From Candidatus Omnitrophota bacterium (GTDB lineage: Bacteria > Ratteibacteria > UBA8468 > MWAK01): a DNA stretch of 19,643 nucleotides. Each line of letters opens with the position of its first letter. Position 1 is the first letter of the stretch. The notes beneath the pieces are model-generated. The model had not been told where the DNA came from, searched no databases, and saw only the letters and a program-made list of their open reading frames with translations. Where the stretch lies: the NCBI GenBank assembly GCA_026387085.1, contig JAPLMK010000099.1, forward strand, positions 1-19,643. The letters are read 5' to 3'. Positions 7,328-14,016 of the stretch are shown piece by piece. The translations under genes were made by a program, and so were the position numbers.

Positions 7328-7972
7328 ATGAAAAAATTGAATTTTGTCGGTTTGCTTTTATGTGTTGCCGCAGTTTCGATCCTGGCCGGATGTGCTACTC
7401 CGATACTAAAGTCCTCCCACAAGGCGAAGCAGTATAAAGGCGCAGATACATCCTGGTATGGTAAATCAGGCGCGCAGTCGACGCCGATAATGGATGTAGC
7501 TACCGCGAAAGACACATCCAATCCAACCGCGACCGCAGTAAAGAGAGGGTCCTGGTGGATGCCGAAGAAAGCGCCGAAAGGCAAGAATAACACCGTCTGG
7601 GGAAACAGAGGATATGTTTATCTGGCCGGAGCCGGAAAGGCTGTTGAAAAGATGGTGCTTCAGGACGTCTACTTTTCGCTTAACAGCTCAGAATTGACGC
7701 TTTCCGCCAAGAAAATTATTAGCGCCAACGCAAAAGCTTTAAAAGAAAATCCAAGAGTAAGAGTAGCGTTAATGGGGTATGCTTCTCCGGAGGGTTTGGA
7801 AAATAGCAACGTGAAATTATCCGAAAACAGAGCCCTTGCGGTTAAGGATTATCTGGTAAAGAGCGGAGTATCAAAATCTTCCGTTCTTTTTAAAGGTGAA
7901 GGCGAGATGGAAGTGAATGAATCCGCCTATCCTTCTGCCAGAAAGGTTCATTTTAAGATAATTTCCCAGTAG
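7328..7972 (+). CDS. OmpA-family outer-membrane lipoprotein (peptidoglycan-binding)
   Basis: 214 aa. A lipoprotein signal peptide (MKK, hydrophobic stretch, LAGC lipobox with C22) is followed by a low-complexity linker of about 85 residues. The C-terminal OmpA-like domain (about 110-214) includes VYFSLNSSELT, MGYASPEG and NVKLSENRALAVKDYLV, the usual peptidoglycan-binding pattern. The protein would sit in the outer membrane and bind the cell wall, implying a diderm cell. It has its own promoter, ribosome site and terminator, so it is a single-gene unit unrelated in direction to the hydrogenase operons. No specific link to hydrogen metabolism is visible. Confidence 0.88.
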   Translation: MKKLNFVGLLLCVAAVSILAGCATPILKSSHKAKQYKGADTSWYGKSGAQSTPIMDVATAKDTSNPTATAVKRGSWWMPKKAPKGKNNTVWGNRGYVYLAGAGKAVEKMVLQDVYFSLNSSELTLSAKKIISANAKALKENPRVRVALMGYASPEGLENSNVKLSENRALAVKDYLVKSGVSKSSVLFKGEGEMEVNESAYPSARKVHFKIISQ

Positions 7973-7998
7973 CCGGTAATTGAAAGTGATGTTGAACT

Positions 7999-8038
7999 AA
8001 ATAAGGGCCCTCGCCATTTTCGGGCAGGGCCCTTATTT
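7999..8038 (+). terminator. Intrinsic terminator after the lipoprotein gene
   Basis: Perfect 13-bp arms AAATAAGGGCCCT (7999-8011) and AGGGCCCTTATTT (8026-8038) around a 14-nt loop, followed by TTATTTATTTG-like T-rich sequence. The A-rich left flank could make it work in both directions. Confidence 0.85.
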
Positions 8039-8068
8039 ATTTGTATCTGTCCCCGCGGAGGCGTAAAT

Positions 8069-8539
8069 ATGGATAAGACAATCATCATCTATTTCTCGCT
8101 CACCGGTAACACCGAACGGTTGGCGTATCTTGCCGGAGATTTCCTGAAGGGAGAAGGCAGAACAGCAGATTACTTTAAACTTCCCGCAGACCGGACCGCT
8201 TCTTTCCTTAAGAATTGCCGCGATGCCTTCACTAAAAAGATAACCAACATTAAAGAACTTCCGGATATCTCCGGTTATGATTTGGTCGTTTTGGGTTCTC
8301 CAATCTGGGCCTGGAATGTGGCGCCGGCTGTAAGGGCTTTCTTGGAACAAGTTTCCCTGGCCGATAAAAAAGTATTCATATTTTCAACCCACGGCGGTGG
8401 TCCCGGAAAAGCTATGGCCGGTTTTGCGAAAAAGGTAACGGATAAAGGCGGCAAGGTTATTGGCACTTACGACGTAGCAGATAAACGTATTTCGAAAGAT
8501 TTCCCTACGCTGCAAGCCCTCCTCAAAAAGTTGCCGTAA
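8069..8539 (+). CDS. Flavodoxin-like FMN protein
   Basis: 156 aa, a short-chain flavodoxin size. An N-terminal IIIYFSLTGNTERLA supplies the FMN phosphate loop (SLTGNT, residues 10-15). GSPIWAWNVAPAVRAFLE and STHGGGPGKAM match the flavin-contact loops of the flavodoxin / flavodoxin-like domain family. GGAGG at 8057-8061 is well placed before the ATG. It is convergent with the hydrogenase protease gene. It could serve as a low-potential electron carrier for the adjacent hydrogenase, or be an NAD(P)H-quinone reductase-type or menaquinone-unrelated flavoprotein; the sequence does not decide. Confidence 0.85.
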   Translation: MDKTIIIYFSLTGNTERLAYLAGDFLKGEGRTADYFKLPADRTASFLKNCRDAFTKKITNIKELPDISGYDLVVLGSPIWAWNVAPAVRAFLEQVSLADKKVFIFSTHGGGPGKAMAGFAKKVTDKGGKVIGTYDVADKRISKDFPTLQALLKKLP

Positions 8540-8575
8540 GAAATCAGCCGGGAAGGTATGTTTGGTAGGGTAGAT

Positions 8576-9073
8576 TTAAAGAGCTAAAAGTTGCCGGAGG
8601 GTGGAGGAGAGGGCTTTGACCGCCCCGGACACTTCTTTTGACAGGGGATGGTTGAAGGCGAGAGTTTTGGGCTGGATGACAACGATGGTTACCCGGCACG
8701 TGATGAATTTAAGGAGATAGTCAATCATAATTCCGGTGGGGAGTTGGTGGGTGGAGAAAGAGACGCCGGTTTCTTCTTCCGGGCCGATGACGGTGATTGC
8801 GCCGGGGTTTTTACCGGTGTCACCGGAATCAACGATAACGAGGTGGGTTGGTTGAAATTTTTTTATTTCGCCGGTGAAGTTTTCCGGGGCGGTTTCGCCG
8901 AAAAAAACCTTGATTTCCGCTTTCCCGTTAGTTTTTCCGCAGTGTTTTTCAACTTCCTCCGCCACCAGCATTCCGGCGGCATCGTCCGCTCGCAAGAGAG
9001 AGCCGATACCCAGAATTGCAATTTTAGCGGCTCCGTCAAGCTGATTTTTTAGGTTGGTCTTCAATCCGCTCAT
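8576..9073 (-). CDS. hycI: HycI-type hydrogenase maturation endopeptidase
   Basis: 165 aa. It removes the C-terminal tail of the hydrogenase large subunit after nickel insertion. It matches the HycI pattern: GIGSLLRADD at 22-31, TAPENF at 61-66, LVIVDSGDTGKNPG and FSTHQLP, giving metal/nickel-sensing residues D30 or D31, D82 and H109. Its ATG overlaps the stop of the I-type ferredoxin subunit (ATGA), so it is the last gene of the structural operon and made with its substrate. The expected cut is after Arg363 of the large subunit. Confidence 0.93.
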   Translation of the reverse strand: MSGLKTNLKNQLDGAAKIAILGIGSLLRADDAAGMLVAEEVEKHCGKTNGKAEIKVFFGETAPENFTGEIKKFQPTHLVIVDSGDTGKNPGAITVIGPEEETGVSFSTHQLPTGIMIDYLLKFITCRVTIVVIQPKTLAFNHPLSKEVSGAVKALSSTLRQLLAL

Positions 9074-9414
9074 AAAACTACTCTTTCCTTACTATAGTCC
9101 AGTTGGGCGAGTTCTACGTTGTTGGTTGCTTCCAGGGCTTTTTTGGGGCAGGTATCCACGCACTGACCGCAGTAGATGCATTTTCCCAGGTCTAACTCCG
9201 CGCTAAACTGTTTTTCCCCGATTTTTTTGATAGTGATGGCGTTGCTCGGACAATCCCGCATGCACAGTTTACAGCCGATGCAAAGCTCCTGATAAAATTT
9301 CAGCTTGCCCCGGTACTTATCTCCCATATCCAGTTTTTCGGCCGGATACCGGCTCGTAACCGGTTTTTTAAACAGCGAGCGCAGAACCACGTTGAGAATC
9401 TTTCCGGGTTGCAT
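9070..9414 (-). CDS. Hydrogenase 2x[4Fe-4S] subunit, NuoI/EchF-like
   Basis: 114 aa. Two ferredoxin motifs, C45-x2-C48-x2-C51-x3-C55 and C79-x2-C82-x2-C85-x3-C89, bind two [4Fe-4S] clusters that carry electrons from ferredoxin to the small subunit. The N-terminal helix and SRYPAEKLDMGDKYRG segment match the NuoI/EchF/MbhN way of lying on the membrane arm. AAGGAG lies about 9 nt before the ATG, 1 nt after the H-type gene. Confidence 0.95.
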   Translation of the reverse strand: MQPGKILNVVLRSLFKKPVTSRYPAEKLDMGDKYRGKLKFYQELCIGCKLCMRDCPSNAITIKKIGEKQFSAELDLGKCIYCGQCVDTCPKKALEATNNVELAQLDYSKERVVL

Positions 9415-9415
9415 C

Positions 9416-10351
9416 TTAGAGCACTCCTTTAAGGATAAGGTTGATGATAATTTGCAGCAGGGCCAGCGGCGCCATAAACTTCCAGCAGAAGTTAATCATC
9501 TGGTCTATGCGGAGCCGGGCGACGATGGTGCGAATCAGCGCTAGTAATCCGACGATAAAGAGCACCTTGATGATGAACAAGATAAAGCCGACTATTGGCC
9601 CGAGTGTCAGGCCGAACGGCAGGAAGACCGCGGACAGCAAGGCGGCGCCGACAACCATCTCAATGTCAATCGTAAGCCGGAAGAAGGCGAAAAGGCGGCC
9701 GCTGTACTCGGTAAAGCTTCCGGCCACGATTTCGGTCTCCGCCTCGGGTATATCAAAAGGCGTTTTTTCTAATTTACCGATCAGAGCAAGGATTGATACG
9801 GCGAATCCGATAATATTAAAAAACGTGTAGGACGGATGCCGGCTGTAAAAGAGAGTGATATCGGTCAGCGACCAGGTATTGGCCAGGAGGGCCGCAGCCA
9901 GGATGCTCATGAAGAGCGGAACTTCGTAGGCAAACAATTGAGTGATGCCGCGGACCGAACCGATTCTGGCAAAAAGAGAGGTGGAGTACCAGCCGCCCAA
10001 AAAGAAGGTGATGGTTGGGATGGTCAGGAGGTAAAGCACCACGATGACGTCTCCGGAGAACGGGTAGAGCGAGTGGGTGCTCCAGACCGGTACATAGCAA
10101 AAGGCGGTAGTGGTGGCGGCCAGGGCAAAGATAGGCATAATCCGGAATATGCCCGGGACCGCGCACTCCGGCACGACATCTTCTTTGGCCAGCAGTTTTA
10201 TGAAATCGGCCAACGGCTGAAACCAGGGCGGGCCCATCCGGTTCTGGAGCCGCGCGTATAGTTTCCGGTCCACGAATTCGGCGTATGTGCCGAAGATGGA
10301 CAGAAAAATGAATCCGGGGAAAATTAACAAGAGAAAAAGTGAATGTATCAT
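9416..10351 (-). CDS. Hydrogenase membrane anchor, NuoH/EchB-like
   Basis: 311 aa with about eight membrane segments. It carries the H-subunit signatures: YARLQNRMGP near residue 32, AYEVPLF (E143), and the cytoplasmic loop EKTPFDIPEAETE at 195-207 followed by GSFTEYSG. In complex I this subunit forms the entry to the quinone cavity and the start of the proton path; in group 4 hydrogenases it joins the NiFe module to the membrane arm. The region before its ATG is a large inverted repeat, and there is no clear Shine-Dalgarno at normal distance. Confidence 0.95.
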   Translation of the reverse strand: MIHSLFLLLIFPGFIFLSIFGTYAEFVDRKLYARLQNRMGPPWFQPLADFIKLLAKEDVVPECAVPGIFRIMPIFALAATTTAFCYVPVWSTHSLYPFSGDVIVVLYLLTIPTITFFLGGWYSTSLFARIGSVRGITQLFAYEVPLFMSILAAALLANTWSLTDITLFYSRHPSYTFFNIIGFAVSILALIGKLEKTPFDIPEAETEIVAGSFTEYSGRLFAFFRLTIDIEMVVGAALLSAVFLPFGLTLGPIVGFILFIIKVLFIVGLLALIRTIVARLRIDQMINFCWKFMAPLALLQIIINLILKGVL

Positions 10352-10360
10352 ATTTTATTT

Positions 10361-10432
10361 TGTCATCCTGAGCCGCAGTTGCGAAGTATCTCTCTTTTAA
10401 CAACGAGATTCTTCGCTACGCTCAGAATGACT
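10361..10432. repeat. Inverted pair of family B repeats between D- and H-type genes
   Basis: Left arm TGTCATCCTGAGC through GCGAAGTATCTCTC (10361-10395), about 9 nt of spacer, then right arm GAGATTCTTCGC through GCTCAGAATGAC (10405-10432). The arms pair imperfectly over about 28 nt. The right arm contains the large-subunit stop codon (10422-10424) and its last codons. Confidence 0.75.
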
Positions 10433-11645
10433 GCGTAATCTTTACTTTTGAAAAATCAATACCCTGTTTCCGGTAGTGTTCGATGCCTTTTTGGCGCAGG
10501 GTTTCCCATTCCATAATCCGGCTATTTTTACTTGCTACTTCCCGGATGTTTATCATCCGGTCGGTGCAGGAGAAACACGGATCGATGGCGGCGATGATAA
10601 TCGGCAAGTCCGCCAGGTACCGGTTTTCCAGCATTTTTTTAACCGCCTGGACATTGGCCAGGGTAGGCGCGCGCACCTTTACCCGTTCCGGTTTTTCGGT
10701 GCCGTTGGCTTTAACGTAATGGACGTCCTCGCCGCGCGGCGCTTCGTAGCGGCTTACCGCTTCTCCGATGGGAATTTTCCGGGGCGCTTTGACTGCGATT
10801 GGTCCCTCGGGCAGGTTTTTCAGAAGCTGTCGGATGATGCTGTATGATTCCATTAGTTCTTTTACGCGGACGACGGTGCGGCCGAAGACGTCGTTGTGGT
10901 CGTCGGTGATGACGGAGAAGGAAACGTCACCGTAGGCGGCATACGGGTCGTCACGGCGGGTGTCGCGGTCCACGTTGGAAGCGCGCGCGGTGGGACCGAC
11001 GGCGCCTAATTTCACGCAATCTTCGTGGGAGAGCACGCCGACGCCGGAAAGCCGGGCGGCCAGCGTTGCTTCCCCGAGTGCAAGTTCAATGTAATATTTG
11101 GTCTGTTCTTCTAGTTTGTCCATGGCGGTAAGCACTTTCTGCGCCTGTTCCGGGGTGATGTTATGGCGCACCCCGCCGATGGTGTTCATGCCGTAGTTGA
11201 CCCGGCCTCCGGTAAGATCAGCCAGGACGTCCATTACGATTTCACGGTCGCGCCAGGTGTACATCAGGAGCGTATCAAAGCCGATTTCATGTCCGGCGAC
11301 GCCCAGCCAGAGCAGATGACTGTGAATCCGTTCCAGTTCAGCGATGAGGGTGCGGAGATAGAGGCCGCGTTTCGGCACTTCCAGACCCGCGATCTCTTCA
11401 ACCGCTTGAACGAAACAGGTGGCGTGAGTGTGGGAACAGATTCCGCAGATTCGTTCAATGAGATAAACATCCTGAACGTAAGTTCGTTCTTCACAGGCCT
11501 TTTCGATGCCGCGGTGGTTATATCCGATCCGGATGTCAACGCCCAGAATTTTTTCGCCGGACAAAGAAACGCTGAAACTCTCCGGTTCCTTCAGGGCCGG
11601 ATGCTGCGGTCCGATTGGAACCTTGAAAATATCCGGTTTACGCAT
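10422..11645 (-). CDS. [NiFe] hydrogenase large subunit, group 4 (NuoD/EchE/HycE-like)
   Basis: 407 aa. This is the catalytic subunit. Both NiFe cysteine pairs are intact: ICGICSHTH (C67, C70) and DPCFSCTDR (C357, C360), so it is a real hydrogenase rather than a NuoD relic. GPTARAS and YEAPRGE are group 4 features. DPC-x2-CTDR-M matches the E. coli HycE processing site, so a 44-residue tail (364-407) is probably removed by the HycI-type protease of the same operon. I chose the ATG at 11645, not the upstream one, because GGAGGTGA lies 5 nt before it and homology begins there; it overlaps the C-type gene by 8 nt. The last codons and stop fall in a family B repeat. Confidence 0.97.
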   Translation of the reverse strand: MRKPDIFKVPIGPQHPALKEPESFSVSLSGEKILGVDIRIGYNHRGIEKACEERTYVQDVYLIERICGICSHTHATCFVQAVEEIAGLEVPKRGLYLRTLIAELERIHSHLLWLGVAGHEIGFDTLLMYTWRDREIVMDVLADLTGGRVNYGMNTIGGVRHNITPEQAQKVLTAMDKLEEQTKYYIELALGEATLAARLSGVGVLSHEDCVKLGAVGPTARASNVDRDTRRDDPYAAYGDVSFSVITDDHNDVFGRTVVRVKELMESYSIIRQLLKNLPEGPIAVKAPRKIPIGEAVSRYEAPRGEDVHYVKANGTEKPERVKVRAPTLANVQAVKKMLENRYLADLPIIIAAIDPCFSCTDRMINIREVASKNSRIMEWETLRQKGIEHYRKQGIDFSKVKITQSF

Positions 11646-12126
11646 TTTGGTCACCTCCGCTTTTTTCGGAAACTTCCGGTTTTTCCTGTTTCCAGTCCTT
11701 CCGGAGCGGGTATTGGTTTTCCGGCCAGTTATCCGGCAGCGGGTAGCGGTTGCCGGGCGGTAAACCTTCAACCTTGATACCGAAGAGGTCTGCCAGTTCT
11801 CGTTCGTAGATATCGGCGTTGGAAAAGTCCGGTGTAATTGTTTTCAGGATGGGATTATCTCGGGATATATTTATTTTAATATTCAGGATGGAGCCGGATT
11901 TCTGCGCCAGATGGTAAATGATGCCAAACCGGTCGGATTCGTCCAGGCCGGTAATGGTGAGGAGGATTGTGAACTGCAATTCCTTTACGGCAAAATCAAG
12001 AACTTCTTTGAGTTTTTCCGGGCTAATTTCCATAAATATCCGTCTGGGCCTGGGAATCCTGATTGTCTCCTCCGGGAGATTAAACTGCTTGACCAACGCC
12101 TGCTTAACGTCTTCTTCCATTGCCAT
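11638..12126 (-). CDS. Hydrogenase NuoC/EchD-like subunit
   Basis: 162 aa from the chosen start. The C-terminal ERELADLFGIKVEGLPPGNRYPLPDNWPENQYPLRK region, in parts ERELADLFGI and then GNRYPLPDNW and PLRK, is the complex I 30-kDa signature. It holds the small and large subunits together in the peripheral arm. AGAGGTG lies 5 nt before the ATG at 12126 and decides that start over the in-frame ATG at 12147. Confidence 0.93.
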   Translation of the reverse strand: MAMEEDVKQALVKQFNLPEETIRIPRPRRIFMEISPEKLKEVLDFAVKELQFTILLTITGLDESDRFGIIYHLAQKSGSILNIKINISRDNPILKTITPDFSNADIYERELADLFGIKVEGLPPGNRYPLPDNWPENQYPLRKDWKQEKPEVSEKSGGDQNA

Positions 12127-12165
12127 TTTGACACCTCTCAAATACATTATCGTCTCTCCTAAATT

Positions 12166-12201
12166 CCTCTCCCCGACGGGGAGAGGACGAAGGTGAGGGG
12201 G
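12166..12201. repeat. CCTCTCCCC palindrome (family D), between B- and C-type genes
   Basis: CCTCTCCCC / GGGGAGAGG stem (9 bp, 3-nt loop) followed by an asymmetric tail ACGAAGGTGAGGGGG. It lies 11 nt from the B-type gene stop. Confidence 0.8.
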
Positions 12202-12212
12202 ATGCCTTGATT

Positions 12213-12644
12213 TTAACCTTTCAAACTAGTTAGCAATTTCACCGCGCCATCGATGATTGCCTTGGGACTGGCCGGGCAACCCGGGATATAAGCGGAGACC
12301 GGTATGGTCGAATTGATTCCGCCTTTTACGTTATAACATCCGGCGCAGACGCCTCCGGAACAGGCGCAGGAGCCGACCGCAATTACAAATTTCGGTTCCG
12401 CCATCTGCTCGTAAATCCTGATCAGCCGGTCCTCAATCTGCCGGGTTACCGGGCCGGAGCAGACTAGGATATCCGCGTGCCGGGGCGTTCCTTTTAAGAG
12501 TACGCCGAAGCGTTCTAAATCATAGCGCGGGGTCAGCGCGGCGATAATCTCGATGTCGCAAGCGTTGCAGGCTCCGGTGTTAAAATGGATAATCCAGGGT
12601 GATTTGATTCTGGCCCAGGTTACGATTTTTTTAGTCAGTCCCAT
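12213..12644 (-). CDS. Hydrogenase small subunit, NuoB/EchC/MbhJ-like
   Basis: 143 aa. C26, C29, C93 and C123 (GACNACDIEI, GSCACSGG, IPGCPASP) are the ligands of the proximal [4Fe-4S] cluster next to the NiFe site. VCSGPVTRQ is the family's conserved segment. Extra cysteines C95, C100 and C103 lie in the same loop as C93; their role is unknown. Its start lacks a Shine-Dalgarno sequence and follows a family A repeat directly. Confidence 0.96.
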   Translation of the reverse strand: MGLTKKIVTWARIKSPWIIHFNTGACNACDIEIIAALTPRYDLERFGVLLKGTPRHADILVCSGPVTRQIEDRLIRIYEQMAEPKFVIAVGSCACSGGVCAGCYNVKGGINSTIPVSAYIPGCPASPKAIIDGAVKLLTSLKG

Positions 12645-12652
12645 AAACTTTT

Positions 12653-12684
12653 TGTCATTCCCGAATGCTTAAATCGGGAATCCA
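12653..12684. repeat. 32-bp palindromic repeat (family A variant)
   Basis: TGTCATTCCCGA, variable loop, TCGGGAATCCA. The stem carries a compensatory change relative to the common copies (CGC/GCG to CGA/TCG), so pairing is kept. Confidence 0.75.
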
Positions 12685-12695
12685 TTTTTTTATCT

Positions 12696-12731
12696 CCTCT
12701 CCCCATCGGGGAGAGGATGAAGGTGAGGGGG
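12696..12731. repeat. CCTCTCCCC palindrome (family D), between A- and B-type genes
   Basis: CCTCTCCCC-atc-GGGGAGAGG stem with the tail ATGAAGGTGAGGGGG, in the same orientation as the other five copies. Confidence 0.8.
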
Positions 12732-12748
12732 CTTGTCTTCCCCCCATG

Positions 12749-13090
12749 TTATTTCCGTATCAAAATAAAGAGCCCGACGATGGCTCCGCCGATATAAATG
12801 AAAGCGACCGCGAAAGTGGAAAGCGTTTCCTTGGGAACGGTTGTCATCATCAGAGCCGCAACGTGTGCCAGGGTGAAGAAAAAGGCAAAAGGGAAGAACT
12901 GGCTGTAATCCGGATGCGCGGTGTTGTTGTAGCTATCTTCACCGCAGGCGTATGCTTTCCCTTGACCGGCGGGATGACTCGCCGGGCGGAAGGAAAGCCG
13001 GGAGAGCAGCCGGGAGAGCAGCCAGAAGGCCGCCAGCATGATGATGAAAGCAAAAGGCGGCGCCAACAGAATGTGGTTTGTGGTTATCAT
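12749..13090 (-). CDS. Hydrogenase NuoA-like small membrane subunit
   Basis: 113 aa with three membrane segments (about 5-30, 65-85, 92-112). The loop between helices 1 and 2 contains GKAYACGED (C49-G50), comparable with the PxECG motif of NuoA, and helices 2 and 3 are spaced as in that subunit. The acidic FDxE motif of NuoA helix 2 is absent; H76 (TLAHVAAL) takes that region. AGGG lies 5 nt before the ATG and the gene follows the K-type gene by 1 nt. In complex I this subunit helps close the quinone cavity with NuoH. The assignment is by topology and position and is less certain than for neighbours. Confidence 0.65.
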   Translation of the reverse strand: MITTNHILLAPPFAFIIMLAAFWLLSRLLSRLSFRPASHPAGQGKAYACGEDSYNNTAHPDYSQFFPFAFFFTLAHVAALMMTTVPKETLSTFAVAFIYIGGAIVGLFILIRK

Positions 13091-13091
13091 T

Positions 13092-13412
13092 TTAGCCCTT
13101 TAAATTCCGTAATTTTCTGATGTCCAGCGAATCGTGATGGTGGTGCAGTCCCAGGACAATTCCGACGGCGACCGCAATGACCACCACTTCGATTACGATT
13201 AAGGTGATTACCAGGGCTTGCGCCAGCGCCGTATGGCCGGTGACGTGTCCGACTACGATTATCAAAAGCGTTACCGCCTTGATTAATATCTCTACGCCGA
13301 TGAGCGCCCGGATGAGGTTGTAGGTCACCAGGATACAGTAAATACCGATAACGGAAAGCAGTATGACAAAAGGCCCGAACGACCAGAATAATTGCAGGGC
13401 TTCGCTATTCAT
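13092..13412 (-). CDS. Hydrogenase NuoK/HyfE-like membrane subunit
   Basis: 106 aa with three membrane helices. The two buried glutamates of the K subunit are present: E41 in LIGVEIL (helix 2) and E75 in LIVIEVV (helix 3), both on the expected proton path. The C-terminus has a run of four histidines (90-93) followed by DSLDIRKLRNLKG, an ending like that of hydrogenase-type K subunits. It overlaps the J-type gene by 8 nt and has AAGGAG about 10 nt upstream. Confidence 0.9.
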   Translation of the reverse strand: MNSEALQLFWSFGPFVILLSVIGIYCILVTYNLIRALIGVEILIKAVTLLIIVVGHVTGHTALAQALVITLIVIEVVVIAVAVGIVLGLHHHHDSLDIRKLRNLKG

Positions 13413-13896
13413 CTTTGGGCTTCTCCTTAAAAAGAATCACCACTCCGAAGACACCGGCCAGCAGGATAAGCACCTGACCGATTAAATCAAAAGGCCGCTG
13501 GTTCCAGATTATGTTTCGCACGTCTTCGCCGGCTTCCGGAATTGTCAGCGGAGGCGTTGGTTTCAGATTTAATATTACCAGGGTTAGGACCACCAGTATT
13601 ATAATCAGCGGTAAGAACTTAAACCGGCCCAGCCGGTCCCGGTTGTGCTGCGCGACTTCCTGATGGCTCTGGGGCTGGGTCATGGTCGTAACGCTGATGA
13701 ATACCACCGAAATCAGGCCGGCGCAGACGGATAACTCAAAGACGGCGGCTAACGGTGAGTTGAGTCGGAACATAACAATAGTCAGCACCGCGCTGGTCAG
13801 CGCCAGGCCGATGGCGGCAAAGAGCAGGGTGTTGGTCATCACGGTCCATAAAGCGGCCAGTGTCAGGATAATTAAAATTATGATGTCTATGGTCAT
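13405..13896 (-). CDS. Hydrogenase NuoJ/MbhD-like membrane subunit
   Basis: 163 aa with five membrane segments: three near the N-terminus, one after a charged loop (about 80-95), and one at the C-terminal end. NSPLAAVFELSVCAGLISVV resembles helix 3 of NuoJ and the MbhD equivalent, where a pi-bulge acts in coupling. The conserved order J-K follows complex I operons. No clear Shine-Dalgarno sequence; a truncated family A repeat ends 11 nt upstream. Confidence 0.8.
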   Translation of the reverse strand: MTIDIIILIILTLAALWTVMTNTLLFAAIGLALTSAVLTIVMFRLNSPLAAVFELSVCAGLISVVFISVTTMTQPQSHQEVAQHNRDRLGRFKFLPLIIILVVLTLVILNLKPTPPLTIPEAGEDVRNIIWNQRPFDLIGQVLILLAGVFGVVILFKEKPKDE

Positions 13897-13906
13897 ATTT
13901 TTATTC

Positions 13907-14010
13907 TGTCATTCCCGCGAAACATCCAAATCTGTCATTCCCGCGTGTAGTAAGCGGGAATCCATACGCTTCTCGGACTGGATCCCCGATCTAAATATTC
14001 GGGAATGACA
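13907..14010. repeat. Cluster of three family A repeats
   Basis: A truncated copy (13907-13920), a full direct copy (13933-13964) and a full inverted copy (13979-14010) sit together between the N- and J-type genes. The inverted copy pairs with the direct one, so the transcript could fold into one long hairpin. The inverted copy ends 6 nt before the N-type gene stop. Confidence 0.8.
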
Positions 14011-14016
14011 ACATAT

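Noticed and set aside
9816..10403. 195-aa frame overlapping the H-type gene
   Set aside because: It is the shifted frame of the membrane anchor gene; its protein is rich in R, H and P with no domain.
10422..11645. Large subunit as a genuine NuoD of a ferredoxin- or quinone-reducing complex
   Set aside because: Both NiFe cysteine pairs are present and a full hyp set plus a processing protease are encoded nearby.
10422..11771. Longer large subunit starting at 11771
   Set aside because: The extra 42 residues are basic and low quality, overlap the C-type gene in another frame, and a strong GGAGGTGA site fixes the start at 11645.
12166..12201. Family D hairpins as intrinsic terminators of the operon
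   Set aside because: On the transcribed minus strand they are followed by A-rich or mixed sequence rather than a T-run, and they sit between genes that must be co-expressed.
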